From contig QWOP01000028.1 in assembly GCA_003669605.1 (NCBI GenBank), positions 1 to 51,887 of the forward strand: a stretch of DNA of 51,887 bases, in the 5' to 3' direction. Origin of the DNA: Planctomycetota bacterium. GTDB lineage: Bacteria > Planctomycetota > Planctomycetia > Pirellulales > UBA1268. The translations under genes were made by a program, and so were the position numbers. This document shows positions 31,315-40,080 of this stretch, piece after piece. How positions within the stretch are numbered: the stretch's first letter is position 1; each line of letters begins with the position of its first letter. The notes beneath the pieces were generated by a model. The model worked only from the letters and a program-made list of their open reading frames with translations, did not search any database and was not told where the DNA came from.

Positions 31315-32905
31315 TAAATCACGCACCATCGCGCCACCGGGGTTTAACCGCTGGCTGGTGCCACCGGCGGCGCTGTGCATCCACCTCTGCATCGGCATGG
31401 CCTACGGTTTCAGCGTCTTCTGGCTGCCGTTGACAAGAGCGGTGGGGATCGACCACTCGGTCCCCTCCCCTCTCGAGGCAACGCTCCTGGCCCGGCTTGT
31501 CTCCACGGCCTGGGACTGGGACAAACCGCTGCTGGGCTGGCTGTACACATTGTTCTTCGTCTTCCTGGGCTCAAGCGCGGCGCTCTTCGGCACCTGGCTT
31601 GAGCGGGTTGGCCCACGGAAAGCGGCGGTCGTCTCAGCCTGCTGCTGGTGCGGTGGGCTGCTCCTCTCTGCGGTCGCCGTCCGCTCTCACCAGTTGTGGC
31701 TGTTGTGGCTCGGGGCCGGCGTGATCGGTGGCATCGGGTTGGGGCTGGGCTACATCTCGCCGGTGTCGACGCTCATGAAGTGGTTCCCCGATCGTCGTGG
31801 CCTCGCCACGGGGCTGGCGATCATGGGTTTTGGCGGCGGCGCGATGATCGGTTCGCCGCTGGCTGATCGGCTCATGAAGCACTTCCAGTCGGCCACCAGC
31901 GTTGGCGTTGCCGAGACGTTCGTGGTGCTCGCTGCGGTGTACTTTGCCTTCATGATGCTCGGTGCCTTCGCCTACCGGGTGCCCGCCGAGGGCTGGAAGC
32001 CTGCTGGCTGGGCCGGTCCGGCTGCGGGACTGGCAAGCGCCCCCAGCCGTTCCTTGACTGCCGCCGAAGCCTGCCGGACAGGGCAGTTTTGGCTCTTGTG
32101 GGGCGTGCTGCTGTGCAACGTGTCGGCTGGGATCGGGGTGATTGGCATGGCCTCTCCGATGCTCCAGGAGATGTTTGGTGGCAGGCTGCTCGGTACCGAG
32201 ATTCCTTTTGAGCAGCTCGATGCAGGGCAGCTTGCCCGGATCGCCGCCATCGCCGCTGGGTTCACCGGACTCCTCTCGCTGTTTAACATCGTCGGCCGGC
32301 TCTTCTGGTCGAGTCTCTCCGACCGGATCGGTAGACGGGCAACCTATGCCATCTTTCTCGTCGTCGGCGCCGGCTTGTTTGCACTGGTGCCTGCCGCAGG
32401 GAGGGCCGGCAGCGTGGCGGCGGTAGGCGGGCTCCTCTGCCTCGCACTCTCGATGTACGGGGGAGGATTCGCCGCGATCCCCGCCTATCTGGCCGACCTC
32501 TTCGGCACCGGCAGCGTCGGTGCCATCCATGGCCGACTCCTGACGGCCTGGAGCGTGGCGGGGGTCGTTGGTCCCGTGCTCGTCAACTACGTCAACGTCG
32601 CCCAGATTCAAGCTGGCGTCCCTCGGGCGCGGGCCTACGATCAAACGATGTTCATGCTGGCTGGAGTGCTCCTGGTGGGAGCGGTGTGCAACTGGCTGGT
32701 GAGGCCGCTCGGTACTGCGGGAGGCACGGTGACAGGCGGCCCTGTCGCTGACGCTGCTCCCGGCGTTCCCCTGCCGCACCTCCCAGACCGCCTTGCCGGG
32801 GCAGCCGTGGACGGACGCGTGCTCGGCTTCTGGCTCCTGGTGGGAGTGCCGCTGGCTTGGGGCTTTTGGATGACGCTCCGCCAGGCGTGGGCGCTGCTGG
32901 GCTGA
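31298..32905 (+). CDS. MFS transporter (OFA-like)
   Basis: A 535-residue permease. ATG 31298 (GAGG seven bases upstream) overlaps the BASS gene; an ATG at 31280 is possible. Twelve TM helices are apparent. 'LERVGPRKAAVVSACCW' is the loop 2-3 MFS motif (GxxxDRxGRR-like), and 'GGIGLGLGYISPVSTLMKWFPDRRGLATGLAIMGFGGGAMIGSPL' is typical of the oxalate/formate antiporter (OFA) family. 'SDRIGRRATYAIFL' is the symmetric motif in the second half. A loop of about 50 residues precedes one extra C-terminal helix. Anion or monocarboxylate exchange is plausible; specificity is unknown. Confidence 0.92.
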   Translation: MPGILDKSRTIAPPGFNRWLVPPAALCIHLCIGMAYGFSVFWLPLTRAVGIDHSVPSPLEATLLARLVSTAWDWDKPLLGWLYTLFFVFLGSSAALFGTWLERVGPRKAAVVSACCWCGGLLLSAVAVRSHQLWLLWLGAGVIGGIGLGLGYISPVSTLMKWFPDRRGLATGLAIMGFGGGAMIGSPLADRLMKHFQSATSVGVAETFVVLAAVYFAFMMLGAFAYRVPAEGWKPAGWAGPAAGLASAPSRSLTAAEACRTGQFWLLWGVLLCNVSAGIGVIGMASPMLQEMFGGRLLGTEIPFEQLDAGQLARIAAIAAGFTGLLSLFNIVGRLFWSSLSDRIGRRATYAIFLVVGAGLFALVPAAGRAGSVAAVGGLLCLALSMYGGGFAAIPAYLADLFGTGSVGAIHGRLLTAWSVAGVVGPVLVNYVNVAQIQAGVPRARAYDQTMFMLAGVLLVGAVCNWLVRPLGTAGGTVTGGPVADAAPGVPLPHLPDRLAGAAVDGRVLGFWLLVGVPLAWGFWMTLRQAWALLG

Positions 32906-33007
32906 GGGGGCTTTGCCTCTCAGCGGGGCAACGGGATAGGTTGGAGTGATCCTCTTCGCAGGAGCCTGCGATCGGCACGACACAGCGCAGCGGAAAGGGA
33001 GGACGCC

Positions 33008-34456
33008 ATGAGGGAATCGGCAGTTGCTCGGGGTCTGGGGCTGCTTCGTGTGGTGGCTTTTGTGACTCTCGTGGCAGGCACGTCCGCGGCGGGGGCTGAC
33101 ACCCAGCCCAACATCATTCTCATGGTCGCCGACGATCAGGGATGGGACGGGCTTTCGGTGCCGATGTCCCCCGAGATCTCCGGTGCTTCAAGTCGCCTCT
33201 TCCAGACCCCCCGCCTCGAAGCCTTCGCGGCCCAGGGGATGCGGTTCTCGAGCGCCTACGCGGCGGCGCCGGTCTGCTCCCCGTCGCGGATCAGCATCCA
33301 GTGCGGACGCTCGCCGGCTGCTTTGCACTGGACGAAGGCGGCCCCGGCCGAGACGGGGCATCCTCTGCTCGAGCCACGGATTATTAAGTCGATCCCCTCC
33401 GAGTCGGTAACGATCGGCGAATTACTCCGGGAGGCTGGCTACGCGACCGCTCACTACGGCAAATGGCACATCGGTGGGGGGGGGCCAGGAAGCCATGGCT
33501 ACGACGCGCACGACGGCGACACCGGCAACGAGCAGGCCTTCGCGTTCACCGATCCCAATCCGGTCGACATCGTCGGCATGGCGAATCGGACCGAGGCCTT
33601 TATGCGGCAAGCCCAAGCCGCCGAGAAGCCGTTCTTCGTGCAACTCTCCTGGAATGCACTCCACGCTCCAGAAAATGCCCTGGAAAAGACGAAGGCGAAA
33701 TACGCGGCGCTTGCCACCGCAGGGGAGAACGGCAAACGCGTTGCGGTGGCTGCGATCACGGAGGACCTCGACAGCGGTGTCGGCATGGTGCTCGACGCGG
33801 TCGACCGGCTCGGCCTCGCTGCGACGACGTACGTCATCTACACCTCCGACAACGGCGCTGGCGGTGGCAGCCGACGGGGAGCTTTGAGCGGCGGAAAGGG
33901 CTCGTTGTGGGAGGGGGGGATCCGGGTGCCGTTCATCGTGCGTGGGCCCGGCGTCGCTGCCAATTCCTGGTGCCATCTGCCGGTTGTCGGTTGGGATCTG
34001 CTCCCCACCTTCTGTGAATGGGCCGGCGTGCCGCGCGACCGCGTGCCTCGGCTTGTCGAGGGGGGGAGCATGGCGGGGCTGCTTGCCAATGGCGGAAAGG
34101 GAGAGGTCGAGCGGGCGCGCGAAGGGCTCGTGTTTCACTTTCCCCACTACCAAAATGGCCACACACCGCACGCCGCAATCCGCGTCGGCAACCTGAAGCT
34201 GATCGAGTTCTTTGAGGATCAGGCGACGAAGCTCTTTGACCTCGAATCAGATCCCGGCGAACGCGTCGATCTCGCGAACAACCGGCCGGCCGACGCGGCC
34301 CGGCTCCAAAAGTGCCTCGAACTCCACTTAGCCGCGGTCGATGCCCAGTTCCCCACCCAGAACCCTGACCCTCAACCAGATTCACAGGTGCCCGAGAGGC
34401 CCCGTGGCGGACGGAACACGAAGATGGATGCCAAGACACCGAGGAAACCACGATGA
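33008..34456 (+). CDS. Secreted formylglycine sulfatase
   Basis: A 482-residue type I sulfatase with a Sec signal (cleavage near 'GTSAAGADT'). The sulfatase signature is 'VCSPSRISIQCGR', with Cys90 as the residue oxidised to formylglycine and Arg94 following the C-x-P-x-R rule. Metal ligands Asp42 and Asp43 are in 'MVADDQGWD'; 'AHYGKWHIGG' and 'YTSDNGAGGGSRRG' hold the sulfate-binding Lys/His and the Asp/Asn metal ligands. 'GGKGSLWEGGIRVPFIVRGPG' is the second family signature. A maturation enzyme is needed and not in this window. Probable role: removing sulfate from a marine polysaccharide. The stop overlaps the YHYH-PEBP start (ATGA). Confidence 0.94.
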   Translation: MRESAVARGLGLLRVVAFVTLVAGTSAAGADTQPNIILMVADDQGWDGLSVPMSPEISGASSRLFQTPRLEAFAAQGMRFSSAYAAAPVCSPSRISIQCGRSPAALHWTKAAPAETGHPLLEPRIIKSIPSESVTIGELLREAGYATAHYGKWHIGGGGPGSHGYDAHDGDTGNEQAFAFTDPNPVDIVGMANRTEAFMRQAQAAEKPFFVQLSWNALHAPENALEKTKAKYAALATAGENGKRVAVAAITEDLDSGVGMVLDAVDRLGLAATTYVIYTSDNGAGGGSRRGALSGGKGSLWEGGIRVPFIVRGPGVAANSWCHLPVVGWDLLPTFCEWAGVPRDRVPRLVEGGSMAGLLANGGKGEVERAREGLVFHFPHYQNGHTPHAAIRVGNLKLIEFFEDQATKLFDLESDPGERVDLANNRPADAARLQKCLELHLAAVDAQFPTQNPDPQPDSQVPERPRGGRNTKMDAKTPRKPR

Positions 34457-36069
34457 GCCGCTCGATTCGATGGATGGTTTTCCTGCACGTTGTGCTGGGA
34501 CTTGCTGCGCACGAGGCCTGTGCCCACCCCGGCGGCCATGGCGCTTTCGGTTTGCCGTTTCACCACCGGGCCCAGCCCGCGCCAGTCTTCAAGCCCGCGG
34601 CCCCAGTGATTCCCATCCAGTTGGTGTCGGCGCCGCCCCCCGGCCAGGGCCTCGCCAACGTTGCCATCGACGACGCCTTTGAGACCTTTCAGAAGCTCGG
34701 GGGCCTTCAGACCCGGCGCGACGGCCGGTATTTCTGCGTCGCGGGCAGCGGTCTTCCCGATCACCCGCTGATGGTGGGCATCCGCGCCTGGCAGCAGCAG
34801 GTACCAATCCCGCAGCCCTACCACGGGGACAACGCCTGGCGGATCCCGCTGGAGCCCGTTCCGGCCGCCAAGCCGCTGTCAGCCAAAAACCGCTTTCTGC
34901 GCGGCGCAATCGCGCTGGCTGTGAATGGAATCCCGATCTTCAATCCGCTGAATAACCGCGGCGAGGACGCCTTCGCCATCGGAGAACTCGACGACTTTGG
35001 CGGTCATTGCGGACGGGCCGACGACTACCACTATCACATCGCCCCGGTGCATCTGGAGGAGCAGCTCGGCAAGGGAATGCCGATCGCCTTCGCGCTCGAC
35101 GGCTATCCCGTCTATGGCTACACCGAGCCGGATGGCCAAGCAGTCACCGGGCTCGATGCTCTCAATGGCCACGAAGATGCTGCCGGCAACTATCACTACC
35201 ATGCCACGAAAAACTATCCCTATCTCAACGGCGGCTTTCACGGCGAGGTAACAGAGCGCGACGGACAGGTCGATCCGCAGCCGGAGGCACGTCCGCTGCG
35301 GGAGGCCAAAGCGCCGCTCCGCGGGGCGACGATCGTCGGCTTCGAGACGACGGGCGAAAAGTCCTGGACGCTGACCTACGAGATCGGCGGGCGGAAAGGG
35401 ACTGTCGCATACTCGTTCGCCGCCGACGGCAGCGCCACCTTCCGCTCCACCGACCCTGCCGGAAAGACCACCGAGGAGACGGCGCGCCCGCGGGGACGGA
35501 GGCCTGGCGGTGGCAGGGAAAAGGGGAATGGACGCGAGCCTCCCTCTCCCCCCCCCTCCCGGCGGGGCGGGCAGCCGGACGCGCCCCGCGGCGCGATCCG
35601 GAACGCACCTCGACCAGTGATCGAAGTCACGAGCGCTGCAATCGGTGAAGATGGCAGGCTGCCGGTGGAATTCACCTGTGACGGCGACGGCGTCTCGCCA
35701 CCGGTTGCCTGGGAGGCGGGGCCTCTGGGAACGAAGGAATACGCTCTCGTTCTCTGGCACGAAGCCCCCGACAGGCTCAAGAGCTATTGGGTGATCCATG
35801 GCATCCCGGCCGATGTCACCGAACTCAAGCAGGGCTCTGTGCGCGTCGGCACGATCGGGCTCAACGACAAGGGGAGGGCTGAGTATGACCCGATGTGCTC
35901 GCGCGGGCCTGGCGTGAAGAGCTACCACATCACCGTCTATGCCCTTTCGGAGGTCGCGAAGCTCCCTCCCCGCGGTGCCAACCGCGAGCAGTTGCTGGCG
36001 GCGATCGCGGGGACGACGCTCGCCGAGGGAACGCTGTCGTTCGACTACGAACGGGGAGGAAAGAAGTGA
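34453..36069 (+). CDS. YHYH domain fused to a PEBP-like domain, secreted
   Basis: A 538-residue exported protein, ATG 34453 overlapping the sulfatase stop by ATGA. Residues 1-24 are a signal. The YHYH domain (about 130-265) has the namesake at 192-195 ('DDYHYHIAPVHL') and again at 247-250 ('GNYHYHATK'), with 'FALDGYPVYGY'. A Pro/Arg-rich linker (340-385) leads to a PEBP (YbhB/Raf kinase inhibitor-like) domain from about 388, with 'VEFTCDGDGVSPPVAWEAGP'. The ligand motif DPDAP is replaced by 'LWHEAPD', and GPCPP by 'DPMCSRGPG', so ligand binding has changed. Neither domain has a proven function. Coupling to a sulfatase suggests a sulfated-glycan or copper/metal-related role, which is inference. 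Confidence 0.85.
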   Translation: MSRSIRWMVFLHVVLGLAAHEACAHPGGHGAFGLPFHHRAQPAPVFKPAAPVIPIQLVSAPPPGQGLANVAIDDAFETFQKLGGLQTRRDGRYFCVAGSGLPDHPLMVGIRAWQQQVPIPQPYHGDNAWRIPLEPVPAAKPLSAKNRFLRGAIALAVNGIPIFNPLNNRGEDAFAIGELDDFGGHCGRADDYHYHIAPVHLEEQLGKGMPIAFALDGYPVYGYTEPDGQAVTGLDALNGHEDAAGNYHYHATKNYPYLNGGFHGEVTERDGQVDPQPEARPLREAKAPLRGATIVGFETTGEKSWTLTYEIGGRKGTVAYSFAADGSATFRSTDPAGKTTEETARPRGRRPGGGREKGNGREPPSPPPSRRGGQPDAPRGAIRNAPRPVIEVTSAAIGEDGRLPVEFTCDGDGVSPPVAWEAGPLGTKEYALVLWHEAPDRLKSYWVIHGIPADVTELKQGSVRVGTIGLNDKGRAEYDPMCSRGPGVKSYHITVYALSEVAKLPPRGANREQLLAAIAGTTLAEGTLSFDYERGGKK

Positions 36070-36350
36070 GAGCGGCCTGCTTGTTCGCAGTCTTGCTGGC
36101 AACAGTGCTGGTCGTCACGCTGGAAACGGCCAGAAGCGCTGCCCCTTCGCGGGCCGACGACTCCGGCTGGACAGCGAATTGACACGGTCGTCTCTACGGA
36201 TGACCTTGGCTTTTCGATAGATCCCTCCGCGGTAGTAAAGGGGAGCTCTACGAAGGTGGGATTCGCATGCCGCTGGCGGAGTCGTGGCCCGGCAACGTGC
36301 AGCCGGGAACGACAGACATCCCTGTGGCCACGGGGAGGTCCGGGGGGAGA
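36066..36350 (+). pseudogene. Sulfatase relic with deletion and frameshift
   Basis: A GTG at 36066 overlaps the preceding stop (GTGA) and encodes a 38-residue signal-peptide-like ORF ending at the stop at 36180-36182. Just beyond, 'DTVVSTDDLG' resembles the DNTVV..SDNG strand, and a different frame from about 36204 reads 'PWLFDRSLRGSKGELYEGG' and then 'IRMPLAESWPGNVQPGTT'. This is the second sulfatase signature (KGxLYEGGIR) with its WPG continuation. The first half with the formylglycine cysteine is missing, and at least one frameshift separates the pieces. Similarity ends near 36345. A third sulfatase-operon gene was most likely lost by internal deletion. Confidence 0.8.
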
Positions 36351-36421
36351 TCCAGTCGGAGGCGGTCGGGAAAACGGCAGTCAGCGCCGGGGGAGCAAGC
36401 GCCCCAGCGGCTAGGATCCTG

Positions 36422-37372
36422 TCAGTCCCGATCGGCCGAGAGCCGGCGGCGCAGTCCGTCGGCAGCCACCGCAGCAATGATCACGCCACCGGTGACCATG
36501 CGCTTGAGCGGTTCGGAGGCTCCGAGTTGGGCGAGCCCGGCTTCGAGCGTGGCGATCACCAGCACCCCCAGGAGGCTGCCGATCACGCTGCCAGTGCCGC
36601 CGGCGAGGCTCGTGCCGCCGATCACCACTGCGGCGATCGCTGCCAACTCCAGTCCTGTCCCGGCATTTGGATCGGCTGAACCGAGTCGGGCGACGGCGAA
36701 GACGGCGGCAACGCCGGCCAGAGCACCGGACAAGAGGAACACCGTCACCTTCGCTCGCCGGGTGTCGATGCCAGCCAGGCGGACCGCATTCTCGTTGGTG
36801 CCGATCGCCACCAGATGACGTCCAAAGACTGTCTTCGATAGCAGGATCTGCGCCGTGACCACCACCAAAAGCGCGGCCGGAACGGTGGCGGGTACTCCCA
36901 GAAATGGCAGCGGCCGGGCCAGCGGCTCGATGCCAGCACCGATGAACAAAGTCCGCGAACCGCTCACGGCATAGCTCAGCCCGCGGCACACCTCCAGTAG
37001 GCCCAGAGTGACGAGAAACGACGGGATTCGCAGTCCAGCCGTGAGCAGGCCGTTGGTCAGTCCAGCGGCTGCACCGGTGAGAATTGCCAGCGGAACGGCG
37101 GCCAGAAGTGGCCACTTCCACTGCGTCACCGCGAGGCCGAGAACGGCGCCGCACAGTGCCATCACCGATCCGACGGAAAGATCGATGCCCCCCGACACCA
37201 CCACGAGCGTCATCCCTGCCGCAATCACGGCGAGCGCGGGGAGTCGACCGGCGAGGGTCGTGAACGTGGCTGCCGAAAGGAAGTGTTCAGCGAGGAGGCC
37301 AAAGAGCGCCACGATCGCCAGCCAGACCAGCACCAGCCCCCCCCACTCACTGAGACGTGTTTTGTTGATCAT
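36422..37372 (-). CDS. Ribose-type sugar ABC transporter permease
   Basis: A 316-residue permease of the RbsC/XylH class, about ten TM helices. ATG 37372 overlaps the ATPase stop (ATGA). Diagnostic blocks are 'IAAGMTLVVVSGGIDLSVGS' at TM2, 'GLTNGLLTAGLRIPSFLVTLG' and 'GRHLVAIGTNENAVRLAGID' (coupling helix that contacts the ATPase), plus 'GTSLAGGTGSVIGSLLGVLVI'. It carries the sugar across the inner membrane as a homodimer. It closes the binding protein - ATPase - permease operon; its 3' end faces the sulfatase relic. Substrate cannot be told from sequence; ribose or another pentose or a sugar alcohol is usual. Confidence 0.93.
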   Translation of the reverse strand: MINKTRLSEWGGLVLVWLAIVALFGLLAEHFLSAATFTTLAGRLPALAVIAAGMTLVVVSGGIDLSVGSVMALCGAVLGLAVTQWKWPLLAAVPLAILTGAAAGLTNGLLTAGLRIPSFLVTLGLLEVCRGLSYAVSGSRTLFIGAGIEPLARPLPFLGVPATVPAALLVVVTAQILLSKTVFGRHLVAIGTNENAVRLAGIDTRRAKVTVFLLSGALAGVAAVFAVARLGSADPNAGTGLELAAIAAVVIGGTSLAGGTGSVIGSLLGVLVIATLEAGLAQLGASEPLKRMVTGGVIIAAVAADGLRRRLSADRD

Positions 37373-38973
37373 TGCTTTCCCTCCTCCCACAATCTGTCGC
37401 TGCCTGCCCCCTCTGCCGAGAAGGCTCTTGTGAACGCAGCCGCGGTCACCTCTTCGTCGGACCACTCCCCTCCGAACTCGGCGACAAATATTCCCTCCGC
37501 CATCACCAGCACCCGGTCGCAGACGGCTCTCAGTTCAGAAAGTTCTCCCGATGCCAGGAGGACCGCGCCTCCGTCCGCAACGAAGGCCCGCAGCCGTGCA
37601 TGGATGGTGGCTTTCGCTGCGGCATCGACGCCTCGAGTCGGTTCGTCGCACAGCAGGACTCGACACCCGGCATCGAGCCAGCGACCGAGCACCACCTTTT
37701 GTTGGTTGCCCCCGGAAAGTCGGCGGACCGGTTGTTCGATCCCGGCACAGCGGACGTCGAGGCGTGTGCAGATCCCCTCCGCCGCAGCCCGCTCGCTGCG
37801 GCGGTCGAGCCAGCCATGCCGGGAGTGACGGGAAAGCGTGGCCAGGGTGGCGTTGACCCGCACCGATTGGGAGAGGAGGAGGCCGTCGTGGCGGCGATCC
37901 TCGGGGAGCATGCCAATACCGGCGGCCACCGCAGCCCGCGGCGACCCCGGCCTGATCGGCGGGCCCCCCGCGACGCTGACCGTGCCGCTTTGGCGGCGAT
38001 CGGCGCCAAAGATTGAGCGGAGGAGTTCGGTGCGACCTGCGCCCACCAGGCCGGCGAGGCCGACAATCTCGCCGGCTCGAACACCGAGACTGAGGGCCTC
38101 GCGCCGGCTGCCGCCTGAGATTCCCTCGACTGACAGCAGCATCGGCCCGGCCAGCCTCGCTGTGGATGGAGAGGGACGCTCCACGACGCCACCGGCCATG
38201 TCGCGGATCAAACGCTCGTGCGCCACCTCACCGCCGGCATACTCCGCCACGCAGCGGCCGTCGCACAGCACGCTCACCCGCGAGGCGATTCGCGGCAGTT
38301 CGTCGAGTCGATGGGTGATGTAGAGGATCCCGACGGAGAGCGCCTGGAGGCGGCGGATGTTGGCAAAGAGGATCTCGACCTCCCGGACTGAGAGCGCCGC
38401 CGTTGGCTCGTCAAGGATCAGGAGTTCGCACTTCCGCTCGAGCGCCCGGGCAATCTCCACCAGTTGCCGCTGGCCAATGCCGAGCCTCCCCAGCGGCGTG
38501 GCCACCTCGAGCTGATCCAGCCCCACCCGCGCCAGGGCCCTGCGGGCGCGGGAATGGAGCGTCTTTCGATCGACAAAGCCCAGGGAGTGTGGCAGGCAGT
38601 CGAGGAACAGGTTTTCGGCCACCGAGAGCGTGGGGATGAGGTTGAGTTCCTGAAGAACCATGACGATGCCCTGCGACTGGGCCTCGCGCCGCGACCGTGC
38701 TCTCAATGGCCGATCGTGGCGGAGGATTCTGCCGCTATCGGCTGTGTTGAGCCCGCCGATGATCGCGGCCAGGGTCGATTTACCGGCACCGTTGGCGCCC
38801 ATGAGGACGTGGACCTCGCCTGCCAGCACCTCGAGCGACACGTTCGACAGGACCGGCACGCTGTAGGCCTTGGAGATCCCCTCGACTTGAATCACGGCCG
38901 GCATTGGGCCGGGGCGGGCCGCGCCGCTGTGGTCGATTGGCTGAGGGCCCGGCGAGGAGGAGCGGCCGGTCAT
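37369..38973 (-). CDS. Ribose-type sugar ABC transporter ATP-binding protein
   Basis: A 534-residue tandem ATPase (RbsA/MglA/AraG class). NBD1: Walker A 'GANGAGKST', signature 'LGIGQRQLVEIARAL', Walker B 'LLILDEPTAAL'. NBD2 has a weakened Walker A 'GLVGAGRTE', signature 'RLSGGNQQKVVLGRWL' and Walker B 'VLLCDEPTRGVD'. This asymmetry, with Lys replaced in the second P-loop, is normal for sugar importers. The ATG at 38973 overlaps the stop of the binding-protein gene by ATGA. ATP hydrolysis drives import. Confidence 0.94.
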   Translation of the reverse strand: MTGRSSSPGPQPIDHSGAARPGPMPAVIQVEGISKAYSVPVLSNVSLEVLAGEVHVLMGANGAGKSTLAAIIGGLNTADSGRILRHDRPLRARSRREAQSQGIVMVLQELNLIPTLSVAENLFLDCLPHSLGFVDRKTLHSRARRALARVGLDQLEVATPLGRLGIGQRQLVEIARALERKCELLILDEPTAALSVREVEILFANIRRLQALSVGILYITHRLDELPRIASRVSVLCDGRCVAEYAGGEVAHERLIRDMAGGVVERPSPSTARLAGPMLLSVEGISGGSRREALSLGVRAGEIVGLAGLVGAGRTELLRSIFGADRRQSGTVSVAGGPPIRPGSPRAAVAAGIGMLPEDRRHDGLLLSQSVRVNATLATLSRHSRHGWLDRRSERAAAEGICTRLDVRCAGIEQPVRRLSGGNQQKVVLGRWLDAGCRVLLCDEPTRGVDAAAKATIHARLRAFVADGGAVLLASGELSELRAVCDRVLVMAEGIFVAEFGGEWSDEEVTAAAFTRAFSAEGAGSDRLWEEGKQ

Positions 38974-39953
38974 CGGGCCGCCTGTCCCTCAACCAAGTCG
39001 ACGGGGGTGGTCCGATCGGCGGGGCTCTTCTCTTGGTTGAGGATCGCCAGCGCCGTCTCGATCCCCTCCACAGCCAACCGATCGCCATGCTGATCGACGG
39101 TCACCAGCAACCGGCCATCAGCCAGCAGCGGCTGCACGGCGGGGACGTTGTCGAATCCCGATACGAGCACCTGTCCGCTCTTCCCGGCGGCCGAGACTGC
39201 CGCCACCGCGCCCAGCGCCATGCTGTCGTTGGCGCAGAGGATCGCCTTCAGGGCGGGGTGTTCGGTGAGGACTGCAGCGGCGATGGCGTTGGCCTTCTCC
39301 ATCTCCCACTGCCCGCTCTGCCGGTCGACGATCACCAGCCCCGCAGCCATGGCGGCATCTTCTAGCCCCAGCGAGCGCTGCTGGGAATTAAAGGCCGTGG
39401 GGATCCCCTCGATGAGCGCCACGCCATCGCCGGCGGAGAGTTGTCTGGCCACAGCCTCGCCGGCTTTCCTTGCCCCCTCTCGGTTGTCGGGGCCAACAAA
39501 CACTGCCTCCAGGCCTGTCTCGCGGAGGACTGCCGGATCGAGGCGGTTGTCGATGTTGACCACCAACACGCCGGCGTCGGCGGCCCGCTTGAGGGCTGGG
39601 ATGACTGCCTTGGAGTCTGCCGGGGCGATGACGATCGCCGCTACCTTCCGGGCCACCATCTGCTCGATGAGCGTCACCTGCTCCGAGACATCGGTTTCGT
39701 TTCGCATCCCGTTGACGACCAGGTCATAGCGACCGGCAGCGGCTGCCTGATGGGCTTTTGCACCTTCGGCCATGGTCCCGAAAAACTCGTTGGCCAGCGA
39801 CTTCATCACTAGCGCCACTCGCGGCTTTGCCGGTTTTGGCGGTGGGGCCGGTTTTCCATCCGCCGTGGGCTGTTCCTGCGGGGGCTTTGTGCAGCCTCCG
39901 ACCAGCACAAGGGCCCCCACGATCCACAGCCATCCGCTTGCCGATCGACGCAT
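38970..39953 (-). CDS. Sugar ABC transporter substrate-binding lipoprotein
   Basis: A 327-residue periplasmic-binding-protein-like lipoprotein (Peripla_BP_4/RbsB class). ATG 39953 gives the lipobox 'LVGGC' at residues 17-21, with 'TKPPQEQP' after Cys21, so it is membrane-anchored. The core reads 'VALVMKSLANEFFGTMAEGAK', 'EQVTLIEQMVARKVAAIVIAPADSKAV', 'VVNIDNRL' and 'AILCANDSMALGAVAAV'. The binding lobe pattern matches ribose/xylose-type proteins; ligand is unclear. It is the first gene of the operon. The gene is divergent from the HExxH gene at 40081. Confidence 0.93.
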   Translation of the reverse strand: MRRSASGWLWIVGALVLVGGCTKPPQEQPTADGKPAPPPKPAKPRVALVMKSLANEFFGTMAEGAKAHQAAAAGRYDLVVNGMRNETDVSEQVTLIEQMVARKVAAIVIAPADSKAVIPALKRAADAGVLVVNIDNRLDPAVLRETGLEAVFVGPDNREGARKAGEAVARQLSAGDGVALIEGIPTAFNSQQRSLGLEDAAMAAGLVIVDRQSGQWEMEKANAIAAAVLTEHPALKAILCANDSMALGAVAAVSAAGKSGQVLVSGFDNVPAVQPLLADGRLLVTVDQHGDRLAVEGIETALAILNQEKSPADRTTPVDLVEGQAAR

Positions 39954-40080
39954 CGCATCTTCCTTCGGGGTGAGCCCGCGGGGTTTGCCCTTTTCCACTT
40001 CCAGAGCGTTGTACTACGCTCCACCGGCAGCGGGGGAGTCCCCCTGCTCTTTCCCCCTTACTCCCTTCGAGGCTCAGCCG

